Of a stretch of DNA of 64,000 nucleotides, positions 55,345-64,000 are shown piece after piece. Both the position numbers and the translations under genes were made by a program. Below the pieces are notes generated by a model, which was not told where the DNA came from, ran no database searches, and was given only the letters and a program-made list of their open reading frames with translations. The stretch spans positions 434,001 to 498,000 of the forward strand of contig OY282368.1 of assembly GCA_958295725.1 (NCBI GenBank), in the 5' to 3' direction. How positions within the stretch are numbered: position 1 is the first letter of the stretch; every line of letters starts with the position of its first letter. This stretch comes from an uncultured Alphaproteobacteria bacterium. Lineage in GTDB: Bacteria; Pseudomonadota; Alphaproteobacteria; UBA2966.

Positions 55345-56439
55345 TCAGTCGATGCCCTCGGCGCCCGTCGGCCGGTGACGGGCCGTTTCGAATATGCCGC
55401 GGCGGCGCCAGTCCGTCCGCTGGCCCGAAAACATCGACGAGATGTGTTGCGCTCGTTCGGTCAGCGGTCGTTCCCGCTCCTCCCATGCCGCGAGAGCTCC
55501 GGGAATGTCGGACGCGTTCTCGACGGCGGCGGCCAGGGACAGGGCATTCATCATCGCGCACCCGCCGCCCTGCCCGAGCGAAGGGGCCATGGCATGGGCC
55601 GCGTCGCCCACGATGGCGACCCGGCCCCGTGCCCAGCGTTTGAGCCTTATCACTTCGTAGCGGTCCCAGCGGCCGTCGTCCCCCACGCGCTCTATGACGT
55701 GTTCCAGCATGGGGAACGAATCGATCCATGCCTTCTTTCCGACCGGAATGGCGCGGCCCTCCGCGTCGTCGGGACGGACGGTGAAGCAGAGGTAGGTCTG
55801 TGTTCGCCCGCAAGGCGTGTACAGCAGCCTTCTTTCCCCGTTCAGGTATGACAGGACCCGGTCCGTCCTGTCCTCCATTTCCTCCCTGGTTCGCGGGATG
55901 AGCAGCCGGGTGCCGCCGTAGGCCAAGCCGTTTCGGCGTCGGGTCAGTTTCAGCGAATCGCGAACGGCGGAGTTGACGCCATCGGCTCCGATCACGAGAT
56001 CCGCCGGAAACGTCCCGCCCGCGGCGGTTTCCAGTTCGCCTTCTCCGGAGGCGCCCGATACTTCCGAGTTCGTGACGACGTCGACGCCCGCCTCGAGGCA
56101 TGTCTCGAGCAGGGCCTCGATCAGTGTCTGCCGGACGACGGCGATCATTCGGGCGCCGTGATCGCTGAACCGGATCGGCGGCATGAGGAGTTTACCGTTC
56201 TGGTCGCACCTCTCGATCGAGGGGCTTTCGTAGCCGTCCTCGCGCGCGCGTTCATGGGCTCCTATCGCCTCGAGGACGCGCCACCCGTTGGTCCAGATCC
56301 AGATTCCGGCGCCGAACGCGCGGACTTCGGGGCCCTTCTCGTGCACGCGCACCGACCACCCGCGCTGGGCCAGCGCCGCGGCCGCGGTCAGACCCGCGAA
56401 TCCGGCGCCGGCGATTTCGGCGTGACGGGGAGGGGGCAT
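55345..56439 (-). CDS. FAD-dependent monooxygenase, paralogue of 47667-48869
   Basis: A 364-residue flavoprotein of the same family as the gene at 47667, with very similar N-terminus ([20 protein letters not shown]) and the motifs [18 protein letters not shown] and [20 protein letters not shown]. The shared AFGAGIW and YTPCG segments show a close subgroup. It is about 36 residues shorter at the C-terminus. It converges with the amidohydrolase gene. It may catalyse another ring oxidation in the same pathway, but no substrate is shown. Confidence 0.87.
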   Translation of the reverse strand: MPPPRHAEIAGAGFAGLTAAAALAQRGWSVRVHEKGPEVRAFGAGIWIWTNGWRVLEAIGAHERAREDGYESPSIERCDQNGKLLMPPIRFSDHGARMIAVVRQTLIEALLETCLEAGVDVVTNSEVSGASGEGELETAAGGTFPADLVIGADGVNSAVRDSLKLTRRRNGLAYGGTRLLIPRTREEMEDRTDRVLSYLNGERRLLYTPCGRTQTYLCFTVRPDDAEGRAIPVGKKAWIDSFPMLEHVIERVGDDGRWDRYEVIRLKRWARGRVAIVGDAAHAMAPSLGQGGGCAMMNALSLAAAVENASDIPGALAAWEERERPLTERAQHISSMFSGQRTDWRRRGIFETARHRPTGAEGID

Positions 56440-56714
56440 GGGCCTTGGCCGGGTCGGTTTCGGCAGCGGTCGGATCGTATGCCGCGAACCCGTCGGATAG
56501 CCGGGATACGGCGCACGCCCGACGTATATGCGGCCGGTCGCTCGGGGTCAAACTCCGTCCCGCGGACAGGCGGGAACCCGTCGCGGGGCCTCGGACTCCG
56601 GGCGGGAGCCACGCTTCCGATTCATGGTCTCGTGACGATCTGATAACATGGGACGCGCGCCCCACCGGCGCGGCTCGCCCGCCGGATCGCCGGCGGAAGA
56701 CCGGGAGAGGCCAC

Positions 56715-58901
56715 GTGACGATCGCCGAGACACGACCTCGCGAGACGAAGGACCGGGAAGCCGCGGCCGGCGGGGACGGTCCCGACGAGACGCTGGTCCG
56801 GTCGAGCGAGCGGTACATCAACCGGGAGCTGTCCTGGCTGTCGTTCAACGAGCGGGTCCTCGAGGAGGCCGAGAACCCGTCCCACCCGCTGCTGGAGCGG
56901 CTCCGGTTCCTGTCGATCTCGGCGGTCAACCTGGACGAGTTCTACACCGTCCGCGTGGCCGGCATACGCGGCCAGATCGCGGCCGGCGTTCGCGAGCTCA
57001 GTCAGGACGGGCTCTCTCCGGAAGAGCAGCTGGCCGAGATCAACACCCGGGCCAACAGGCTGATGGCCGACCAGGCGCGCGTGTGGTCGGCGCTCCGGCA
57101 TCGGCTCCGCGAGACGGGCATCGTCGTTCTCGATTCCGCCGATCTGACGGACGGGGACAGGGAGTTCATCGGCCGTCTCTTTCTCGAGCGCGTGTTTCCC
57201 GTGCTCACGCCGATCGCGGTCGATCCGGCCCATCCCTTTCCGTTCCTTCAGAACCGCGGCTTCGCGATGGTGCTTCAGCTGTCCCGCCGGAGCGACGGCC
57301 ACACGCTGCAAGCCCTGATCCCGCTGTCGCATCAGGTCGAGAGGTTCTTCCGGCTGCCCGGGGACGCCGCCCGTTTCCTCTCGCTCGAGAACATCGTGCG
57401 GATGTTCGTCGACCAGCTCCTTCCCGGCTACGATGTCGTGGGCGAGGGGCTGGTGCGGGTTCTTCGCGACTCGGACATACAGATCGAGGACGAATCGGAG
57501 GATCTGGTCCGGTTCTACGAGTCCGCGATCAAGCGCCGCCGCCGGGGCAGCGTGACGCTGCTGTTCGTCGATTCGGGAATGCCGGAGGACCTGCGCCGGT
57601 TCGTCGCGGCGGAGATCGGGGCGCCGGACGACGCGGTGACGGTGGTGGACGGGATTCTCGGCCTGGGAGACACCGGCGAGCTCATCCTGGGCCAGCGCAC
57701 CGAGCTGTTGTTCACGCCCTACAGTCCGCGCTACCCGGAGCGCGTCAGGGAGGCCGGGGGGAATCTGTTCGCCGCGATCCGCGAGAAGGACTTCGTGGTC
57801 CATCACCCTTACGAGAGCTTCGACGTCGTCGTGCAGTTCGTCGAGCAGGCGGCGGCGGACCCCGACGTCATCGCCGTCAAGCAGACCCTCTATCGCACCA
57901 GCGACGATTCGCCGATCGTCGCGGCGCTGATCGACGCGGCCGAATCCGGAAAGTCCGTGACCGCCCTGGTGGAGCTCAAGGCGCGGTTCGACGAGGAAGC
58001 GAACCTGCGCTGGGCGCGCAACCTCGAGCGCGCCGGCGTTCAGGTCGTGTACGGTTTCGTCTCCCTGAAGACGCACGCCAAGGTCTCGCTCGTCGTCCGG
58101 CGGGAGAAGGACGGACTCGAGACCTACGTGCATCTGGGCACCGGGAACTACCACCCGGTCACCGCCAGGGTGTACACGGACCTCTCGTTCTTCACCTCCG
58201 ACCCGGCCCTCGGCCGCGACGCGGCGGACATCTTCAACTACATGACGGGAACGGCGCCGCCCCGTCATCTGGAGCGGCTCGTGAACTCGCCCCAGAACAT
58301 GCGCGGTACGCTGATCGACATGGTGGACCAGGAGATCGCGCACGCCCGGGCGGGACGTCCGGCCGAGATCTGGGCGAAGATGAACTCCCTGGTGGACGGG
58401 AAGATCATCGACGCTCTCTACCGGGCGAGTCGGGCCGGCGTGCAGATCGACCTCGTCGTGCGGGGGATCTGCTGCCTGCGTCCCGGCGTCCCCGGCCTTT
58501 CGGACAACATCCGCGTGAAGAGCGTGATCGGCCGCTTCCTGGAGCACTCCCGCATCGTCTGCTTCGGCGCGGGGCACGGCCTGCCGTCGCCCGATGCCCG
58601 GGTCTTCATCTCGTCCGCCGACTGGATGCCGAGGAACTTCGACTGGCGGGTCGAGCTGTTGACGCCGCTGGAGAACCCGACGGTTCACGAGCAGGTTCTC
58701 GATCAGATCATGGTGGCGAACTTCAAGGACAAGGCCCAGAGCTGGACGCTCCGGCCCGACGGGACCTATGCGAGATCGGAACTGGACGACGAGGCGTTTT
58801 CGGCGCATACCTACTTCATGACCAACCCCAGTCTTTCCGGGCGCGGCAAGGCGCTGGAGACGTCCGCCCCCGACCCGCACCTTGTTCTCGACGGCGATTG
58901 A
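56715..58901 (+). CDS. ppk1: Polyphosphate kinase 1
   Basis: A 728-residue enzyme that makes polyphosphate from ATP. The N-terminal domain starts at [19 protein letters not shown], and the phosphorylated histidine is H454 in [31 protein letters not shown] and [10 protein letters not shown] follow, with a second histidine in RFLEHSRIV. The GTG at 56715 has a GGGAGAGG site. Its end overlaps the ppx start by 20 bp, the usual ppk-ppx pair. Confidence 0.96.
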   Translation: MTIAETRPRETKDREAAAGGDGPDETLVRSSERYINRELSWLSFNERVLEEAENPSHPLLERLRFLSISAVNLDEFYTVRVAGIRGQIAAGVRELSQDGLSPEEQLAEINTRANRLMADQARVWSALRHRLRETGIVVLDSADLTDGDREFIGRLFLERVFPVLTPIAVDPAHPFPFLQNRGFAMVLQLSRRSDGHTLQALIPLSHQVERFFRLPGDAARFLSLENIVRMFVDQLLPGYDVVGEGLVRVLRDSDIQIEDESEDLVRFYESAIKRRRRGSVTLLFVDSGMPEDLRRFVAAEIGAPDDAVTVVDGILGLGDTGELILGQRTELLFTPYSPRYPERVREAGGNLFAAIREKDFVVHHPYESFDVVVQFVEQAAADPDVIAVKQTLYRTSDDSPIVAALIDAAESGKSVTALVELKARFDEEANLRWARNLERAGVQVVYGFVSLKTHAKVSLVVRREKDGLETYVHLGTGNYHPVTARVYTDLSFFTSDPALGRDAADIFNYMTGTAPPRHLERLVNSPQNMRGTLIDMVDQEIAHARAGRPAEIWAKMNSLVDGKIIDALYRASRAGVQIDLVVRGICCLRPGVPGLSDNIRVKSVIGRFLEHSRIVCFGAGHGLPSPDARVFISSADWMPRNFDWRVELLTPLENPTVHEQVLDQIMVANFKDKAQSWTLRPDGTYARSELDDEAFSAHTYFMTNPSLSGRGKALETSAPDPHLVLDGD

Positions 58902-60414
58902 CCGGACACCCGAGGCCCGCGTCCGGAACCCGCGGTCCGGAGCCGACGCGCGGCGGCGGCGGGCCGTCATCGACATCGGATCGAACTCCGTCCGGCTGGT
59001 CGTCTTCGAAGGTCTGGTGCGCGCGCCCCTTCCCGTCTTCAACGAACGCGTCCTGTGCGGCATCGGCCGGGACCTCGCCGCGACCGGCGCGCTGCACGCG
59101 GGTGGCGTCGACCTCGCCCTTTCCACGATCGGGCGGTTCGTCGCCATATCGCGGGAGATCGGCGCCGGCGTCCCCGAGGCGGTCGCGACCGCGGCCGTGC
59201 GGGAGGCGTCCGACGGGCGGGAGTTCGTCGCCCGCGCGCGCGACGCCTGCGGCCTGGAGGTGCGCGTCCTGTCCGGGACCGAGGAAGCGCGCCTGTCGGC
59301 CCTGGGCGCCACGTCGGCGATCTCCGGCGCCGACGGGGTCATGGGCGATCTGGGGGGCGGCAGCCTCGAACTGGTCGGGATCGATTCGGGCGACATAGGG
59401 GACGGCGTGACGCTGCCTCTGGGCGCGCTGCGCCTGATGGGTCTCGCGCCCGGGGAACGTATCGCCGCGACCGACCGCGCCCTCGACGAGGTAGCCTGGC
59501 TCGGGAAGTCGAGGAAGAGGGATTTCTACGCGGTCGGCGGCGCTTGGCGCTCGCTGGCGCGCATCCACATGGCGCGGCGCGACTATCCGCTGCGCATCGT
59601 GCACCAGTACGAGATCGCGTGGAGGGAGGCGATCGCCCTGGCGGACCTGATCTCCGGCCTCGGCGCCGACTCCCTGGCGAGAATCGAGGGCGTGAACCGG
59701 CGCCGGCTGGAGTCGCTCCCCGCCTCCGCCGCCGTCTTCGCCCGGGTCCTGCGCCGCCTGCGGCCCGGACGGGTCGTATTCCTGGCCGGCGGGCTCCGCG
59801 AGGGTCTGCTGCACGAGCGCCTGCCGGAAGAGGTTCGGGCCGCGGACCCGTTGATCGACCGATGCCGGGCGTTCGCGGCGCGCGCCTCCCGGTTCGGGGA
59901 TACGGGCGACGAGTTGGCGGCGTGGATGGCGCCCCTGTTCGACGGGGAAAGCCCGGAAGACCGCCGGTTGCGGCTGGCGGCTTGCTTGCTGTCCGATGTC
60001 GCCTGGCGCGCGCACCCCGGGTACCGCGCGGCGCGGGCCTTCGAGGAGGTGTTCCAGGCGCCCGTCGTCGGGATAGGCCATGCCGGGCGCGCGTTCGTCG
60101 CGCTGGCCGTTCACGCGCGATACCACGGCGCCGAAGACGCGCCGGTCACGGAGCCCGCGCGGACCCTCGTCGACCGGTCGGCGGCCGAACGGGCGAAGCT
60201 CGTCGGAGTCTCGCTCCGTCTCGGGCTCACGCTCTCCGGCGGCGCTCCCGGCGTTCTGGCGCGGACCCGGCTGGAGAAGGGCGCCGGCGAGATGACGCTC
60301 CACATGGGCCCGGAGGACTCGCGTCTCCACAGCGAACTCGTCGAGAGGAGGCTCGCGTCCGTCGCGCGGTGTCTGAATCTGGCGCCGCGGCGCCGGGTCG
60401 GGACCGGCATGTGA
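58882..60414 (+). CDS. ppx: Exopolyphosphatase / guanosine pentaphosphatase family protein
   Basis: A 510-residue Ppx/GppA protein that degrades polyphosphate, and in some cases pppGpp. The ASKHA phosphate loop [17 protein letters not shown] is near residue 30 and [13 protein letters not shown] near 155; a C-terminal helical HD-like domain follows. It starts at a TTG inside ppk, which couples the two. Ppx and GppA activities cannot be separated from sequence. Confidence 0.92.
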   Translation: MFSTAIDRTPEARVRNPRSGADARRRRAVIDIGSNSVRLVVFEGLVRAPLPVFNERVLCGIGRDLAATGALHAGGVDLALSTIGRFVAISREIGAGVPEAVATAAVREASDGREFVARARDACGLEVRVLSGTEEARLSALGATSAISGADGVMGDLGGGSLELVGIDSGDIGDGVTLPLGALRLMGLAPGERIAATDRALDEVAWLGKSRKRDFYAVGGAWRSLARIHMARRDYPLRIVHQYEIAWREAIALADLISGLGADSLARIEGVNRRRLESLPASAAVFARVLRRLRPGRVVFLAGGLREGLLHERLPEEVRAADPLIDRCRAFAARASRFGDTGDELAAWMAPLFDGESPEDRRLRLAACLLSDVAWRAHPGYRAARAFEEVFQAPVVGIGHAGRAFVALAVHARYHGAEDAPVTEPARTLVDRSAAERAKLVGVSLRLGLTLSGGAPGVLARTRLEKGAGEMTLHMGPEDSRLHSELVERRLASVARCLNLAPRRRVGTGM

Positions 60415-60438
60415 GCCGACGGCGGACCGGAACCTCCT

Positions 60439-61614
60439 TCATGCCGGGTCGCCGTCCGGCGGGGCCGCGCCGATCAGCCGGATGCCGCTCGAATCGGCCG
60501 TCAGCGCGACCTCGCCCCGCGTCAACCGCAGCGCGTCCTCGCCGAAGAGCTCGCGGCGCCACCCCGTCAGGGGCGGGATCCCGCGCCTGTCGCCCGCCGC
60601 GATGCGTTCGAGATCGTCGACCGTCGCCACCAGCTTCTGGGCCACGCCGTGTTCCTCGCATTTCGCCTTGAGGAGCACCTTGAGGAGCTCGACGAGCGGT
60701 CCCTTGCCCTTGTTCGGGCGCGCCCGGACTTCCGGCCTGGGGAGATCTCCGTCCGGCATCGACATGACTTCCGACACGATACGCACGATCGCTTCGCCGT
60801 CCGCCCGCGTCGCCAGGCCTTTCGGGGAGCCGCGCATGTGCGTCAGGTCCGCCGCGTTCCTCGGCGGATGCGCGGCGATTTCCGCGAGGGCCTCGTCGCG
60901 GAGTACGCGGTTTCGCGGACGGTCCCGCGAGCGCGCCGCGCGCTCGCGCCAGGCCGCGAGTTCCCGCAGGATGGCCATGTGGCGCGGCTTGGCGCTCCGG
61001 CTCCTGATCCGCCGCCAGGCCTCCTCCGGCGGGTTCGCATAGGTTTCCGGGTCGGTGAGTATGGCGAGTTCCTCGGCGAGCCATCGTTCGCGTCCCGATT
61101 CCCGCAGCCGCCGGGCGAGCTCGGCGTAGACGCCGCGGAGGTGGACCACGTCGCCGAGGGCGTACCGGATCTGCCGTTCGCTCAGAGGGCGGCGGGACCA
61201 GTCGGAAAGCCGGGAAGACTTGTCGACGCCATGGCCGAGCAGGCGCTTGACGAGGGTCTCGTATCCCGCGGCGTCGCCGAAACCGCAGACCATCGCGGCG
61301 AGTTGCGTATCGAACAGCGGCGCCGGCATGGCTCCCAACAGGTGGAAGATCTCGATGTCCTGGCGCGCGGCGTGGAACACCTTGAGCACGCTCTCGTCCG
61401 TCAGGAGCTCGAGAAAGGGTTTCAGGTCGAGGTCTTCGCCGAGCGGGTCGATCGCGACCGCCTCGTCCTCGCCGGCGACCTGTACGAGGCAGAGCCGGGG
61501 CCAGTAGGTGTTGTCCCGGATGAATTCGGTATCGACCGCGATGTAGTCGGCGGCGCGGAGCCGCCGGCAGGCGGATACCAGTTCCGGGGTGCGGGTCACC
61601 AGGTTCGTGGCCAT
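60439..61614 (-). CDS. rnd: Ribonuclease D
   Basis: A 391-residue 3'-5' exoribonuclease for tRNA and other stable RNA ends. DEDD residues appear in YIAVDTEFIRDNTYWP, in LFDTQLAAMV and in the later GYETLVKRLLG and SERQIRYALGDVVHLRGVY region, where the tyrosine marks the DEDDy type. Two HRDC-like modules follow. The ATG at 61614 gives a normal start; the frame from 61665 is longer without support. Confidence 0.94.
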   Translation of the reverse strand: MATNLVTRTPELVSACRRLRAADYIAVDTEFIRDNTYWPRLCLVQVAGEDEAVAIDPLGEDLDLKPFLELLTDESVLKVFHAARQDIEIFHLLGAMPAPLFDTQLAAMVCGFGDAAGYETLVKRLLGHGVDKSSRLSDWSRRPLSERQIRYALGDVVHLRGVYAELARRLRESGRERWLAEELAILTDPETYANPPEEAWRRIRSRSAKPRHMAILRELAAWRERAARSRDRPRNRVLRDEALAEIAAHPPRNAADLTHMRGSPKGLATRADGEAIVRIVSEVMSMPDGDLPRPEVRARPNKGKGPLVELLKVLLKAKCEEHGVAQKLVATVDDLERIAAGDRRGIPPLTGWRRELFGEDALRLTRGEVALTADSSGIRLIGAAPPDGDPA

Positions 61615-61767
61615 GATCGGATCGCTGTTCCCACGGGTCGATGTCTCGCGGCGCGGCGCCAGCATAGAGGGATTCGCCCGTCCGCGCCCGCGACGGTCTC
61701 CGGCGCGTCGCGGTTCCGGAACCGGACGGCCCCGTATCCCGTCGCCCGAGGCGGGGCGGCCGCCGGA

Positions 61768-61797
61768 TGGACCGCGACCGCCGCCGACCGATACAAT
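61768..61797 (+). promoter_or_regulatory. Possible promoter of the Eco57I-class methylase gene
   Basis: TGGACC (61768-61773), an 18-bp spacer and TACAAT (61792-61797, five of six). Transcription would begin within about 8 nt of the ATG at 61812, giving a nearly leaderless message; no ribosome-binding site is seen there. Confidence 0.35.
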
Positions 61798-61811
61798 CCG
61801 CCCCCGATCCG

Positions 61812-64000
61812 ATGCGCGACTCCGTGAAGAAAGCCCTTGCCGGCCTGGCGTCGGGACGACCGCCGCGCGAAGGCGCCGCGGCGTTGCTGGATGCGCTCGG
61901 CTACCGCAGCGAGCGGACGGAGGACATGGGAAGCGTCCCGGAGTTCCTCGACCGTTTCGACGCCGGGGCCGCGTCGAAGGAGCGGCAACGCGGGCTGTTC
62001 GACTCCTGGCGCGCGGTCGAGATCGTGTTCCAGGTCACCGACGAGGAGATCGGCGAAGTCCGCGCCCGGCAGGATGGCCTGTTCCGGCGACCGGGGTTCG
62101 ACGGAGGCCGGATCGAGTCCTTCCTGTTCCTGGCCGTCGAGCTCGACGACCGGCCCCACGGCCGGACCGAACTCGCCGAGGCGACCCGCGCCGTCAACCG
62201 CTTGTTCGCGATGCCGGCGATCCTCCTGTTCCGTCACGGCGCGGCCCTGACCCTGGCCGTCGTCCACCGCCGCGCCCACAAGCGGAACCCGGACCGCGAC
62301 GTGCTGGAGCGTGTGACGCTGATCAAGGACATCCGCGCCGCGGACCCGCACCGGGCGCATCTCGACATCCTCGCCGACCTCGCGCTCCCCCGTCTGATCG
62401 AGGCGCACGGCGTCCGCGATTTCGACGGCCTGCACGCGGCGTGGGAACGGACGCTCGACATCGAACTCCTCAACCGCCGCTTCTATCGCGATCTGTTCGA
62501 GTGGTTCGAGCGGGCGGTGGCGGGGTGCCGCTTCCCCGACGACGGCGCCGGCGAGGGCTCGACCGAACGCCACGTCATCCGGCTGATCACGCGCCTTCTC
62601 TTCGTCTGGTTCATGAAGGAGAAGGGGCTGATCCCGGAAGCGTTGTTCGAGGACGGCTTCGCCCGCCGGGCGCTCGAGGACCACGCGCCGGAGCGGACGG
62701 ACTACTACCGGGCGGTGCTCCAGAACCTGTTCTTCGCCACCCTCAACACCGAGATCGACAAGCGCGCCTTCAGCGAGAAGGGCAAGGCCACGCATCGCGA
62801 CTTCGCCAGGTACCGCTACCGCGATCTTCTGGCCGACCCGGACGGCTTCGTCGAAGACCTGAAGAAGGTTCCCTTCGTCAACGGCGGCCTGTTCGACTGC
62901 CTGGACGACTTCGCCGGCGCGCGTGCGGGCGGGCGGCGCATCGACGCCTTCACCGACGTCGAGGCCCAGGGCAAGGGCCTGTCGGTCCCGGCGCGGCTCT
63001 TCCTCGACCCGGAACGCGGCCTGTTCCCGCTGTTCCGGCGCTACAAGTTCACGGTGGAGGAGAACACGCCGCTCGACCGGGAGGTGGCTCTCGACCCGGA
63101 GTTGCTGGGCCGTGCGTTCGAGAACCTGCTCGCCGCCTACAACCCGGAGACGCGGGAGACGGCGCGTAAGGCGACCGGGTCCTACTACACGCCGCGGCAC
63201 ATCGTGGACTACATGGTCGGGGAGGCGCTGGCCGAGGCCCTGGCCGGGAAGGCGCGGCCGGCGGACGGCGACGCGGACTGGTGGCGTGCCCGGCTCGGCT
63301 ACCTGCTGGACTGGGAAGACGCCCGCGACGACGCGGCGGAATTTTTCGATGCGGACGAGATCGGCTCGCTGGTGCGCGCCATCGCCGGCCTTCGGGTGCT
63401 GGACCCGGCGGCGGGGTCCGGCGCCTTCCCGATGGGCGTCCTGCACCGGCTGACGCTGGCGCTGCGGCGGCTGGACCCGCGGAACGAACGCTGGGAAGCG
63501 TTGCAGAAGGAACTGGCGGCGGAACGGGCGGGCCGGGCGTTCGACACCCGCGACGAGGCGGCGCGGAGCGCGGAGCTGGTGGAGATCAGCCGGATATTCG
63601 AGACCTACCGGGACTCCGACTTCGGGCGCAAGCTGTACCTGATCCAGAACGGCATCTACGGCGTCGACGTCCAGCCCGTCGCCTGCCAGATCTCCAAGCT
63701 GCGCTTCTTCGTCTCGCTGGCGGTGGAGCAGGAGGCGAACGACGACCCGGCGGACAATCACGGCATCCGCCCGCTGCCCAACCTGGAGACCCGCTTCGTC
63801 GCCGCCGACGCGCTGATCGGCCTGGGCGTCGAGAAGGCGCAGGGGATGCTCGGCAACGACGCCGTGAAAGCCACGGAAGACCGCCTGCGGGACGTGCGCG
63901 AGCGTTACTTCAACGCCCGCGCGCGGGAAACCAAGCGCCGGCTGCGCGAGGAGGACGAGAAGCTTCGGGCCGAGCTCGCCCGCGAGCTGGAGAGCCTGGG
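61812..64000 (+). CDS. Eco57I-class DNA methyltransferase/restriction protein, N-terminal part
   Basis: The frame is open from the ATG at 61812 to the window end, 729 codons so far. The first 350 residues are a helical and nuclease-like N-terminal region (SFLFLAVELDD; LLFVWFMKEKGLIPEALF). From about 435 the methylase core begins: ATGSYYTPRHIVDYMV, then SAM-binding motif I LDPAAGSGAFPMGVL (around 63400) and GIYGVDVQPVACQISKLR. The catalytic NPPY motif should lie beyond the window. This is the arrangement of single-chain type IIG systems and of BREX PglX-like methylases; which one cannot be decided without the missing end and downstream genes. Confidence 0.82.
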   Translation, partial: MRDSVKKALAGLASGRPPREGAAALLDALGYRSERTEDMGSVPEFLDRFDAGAASKERQRGLFDSWRAVEIVFQVTDEEIGEVRARQDGLFRRPGFDGGRIESFLFLAVELDDRPHGRTELAEATRAVNRLFAMPAILLFRHGAALTLAVVHRRAHKRNPDRDVLERVTLIKDIRAADPHRAHLDILADLALPRLIEAHGVRDFDGLHAAWERTLDIELLNRRFYRDLFEWFERAVAGCRFPDDGAGEGSTERHVIRLITRLLFVWFMKEKGLIPEALFEDGFARRALEDHAPERTDYYRAVLQNLFFATLNTEIDKRAFSEKGKATHRDFARYRYRDLLADPDGFVEDLKKVPFVNGGLFDCLDDFAGARAGGRRIDAFTDVEAQGKGLSVPARLFLDPERGLFPLFRRYKFTVEENTPLDREVALDPELLGRAFENLLAAYNPETRETARKATGSYYTPRHIVDYMVGEALAEALAGKARPADGDADWWRARLGYLLDWEDARDDAAEFFDADEIGSLVRAIAGLRVLDPAAGSGAFPMGVLHRLTLALRRLDPRNERWEALQKELAAERAGRAFDTRDEAARSAELVEISRIFETYRDSDFGRKLYLIQNGIYGVDVQPVACQISKLRFFVSLAVEQEANDDPADNHGIRPLPNLETRFVAADALIGLGVEKAQGMLGNDAVKATEDRLRDVRERYFNARARETKRRLREEDEKLRAELARELESL

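Noticed and set aside
56622..59396. Long minus-strand frame opposite ppk and ppx
   Set aside because: Shadow of the strongly supported ppk1; composition is non-protein-like.
61596..63761. Long minus-strand frame opposite the methylase gene
   Set aside because: The plus-strand frame carries methylase motif I and stays open to the window end, so the minus frame is a shadow.

Overview
The window is GC-rich, densely packed bacterial chromosome with an alphaproteobacterial gene order, most like Rhodospirillales or an uncultured relative. The evidence is the order nuoG-N / birA / coaX / rnj / mce / DUF1467, the block lptF-lptG-lptD-surA-pdxA-ksgA divergent from pepA-holC, the purM-purN / DUF2066 / CDP-alcohol transferase / AI-2E / hda-like block, and ppk-ppx next to rnd. 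Start and stop codons often overlap (ATGA, GTGA), and GTG or TTG starts are common. No rRNA, tRNA, CRISPR array or insertion sequence was seen.

Layout: 1-8243 respiratory complex I (nuoG partial to nuoN); 8285-12273 birA, coaX, RNase J, methylmalonyl-CoA epimerase, DUF1467; 12352-15715 Old Yellow Enzyme-type oxidoreductase, a tiny membrane protein, a cold-shock gene, a JmjC-like cupin hydroxylase; 15808-19972 a minus-strand biotin-dependent carboxylase operon with an orphan NMT1/THI5-like protein; 20114-21429 an accessory islet with a terminase-small-subunit-like gene, internal coding repeats, three copies of a 27-bp repeat and a low-GC regulatory stretch; 21430-22122 a lytic transglycosylase-like lipoprotein; 22150-26409 tkt-gap-pgk; 26597-35602 ROK regulator, ksgA, pdxA, surA, lptD, lptG, lptF; 35902-40056 pepA, holC, a linalool dehydratase-like gene with an in-frame TGA, ndk; 40053-46087 purine genes, DUF2066, membrane proteins, hda, an SDR; 46098-53686 a minus-strand run that reads as uptake and catabolism of an N-methylated betaine-type compound; 53863-56439 amidohydrolase and a second flavin monooxygenase; 56715-61614 ppk, ppx, rnd; 61812 to the end, the start of a large Eco57I-class DNA methylase.

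The most important observation is at 37938-39467. A linalool dehydratase/isomerase-like reading frame is interrupted by one in-frame TGA at 38607-38609. The TGA falls exactly where the second active-site cysteine of linalool dehydratase would be, nine residues after the first cysteine. It is followed, 18 nt later, by a GGTCT loop on a 7-bp stem. This is the loop sequence and spacing of the E. coli fdhF SECIS element as I recall it. The simplest reading is an undescribed selenocysteine-containing member of the family, inserted between holC and ndk. A recent nonsense mutation is the alternative. No selA, selB, selC or selD lies in this window.

Other notable points are a GcvT-GcvH fusion whose lipoyl-lysine position is arginine, an SDR with Ser and Arg in place of the catalytic Tyr and Lys, and a terminase-like gene behind a near-consensus promoter among repeats.
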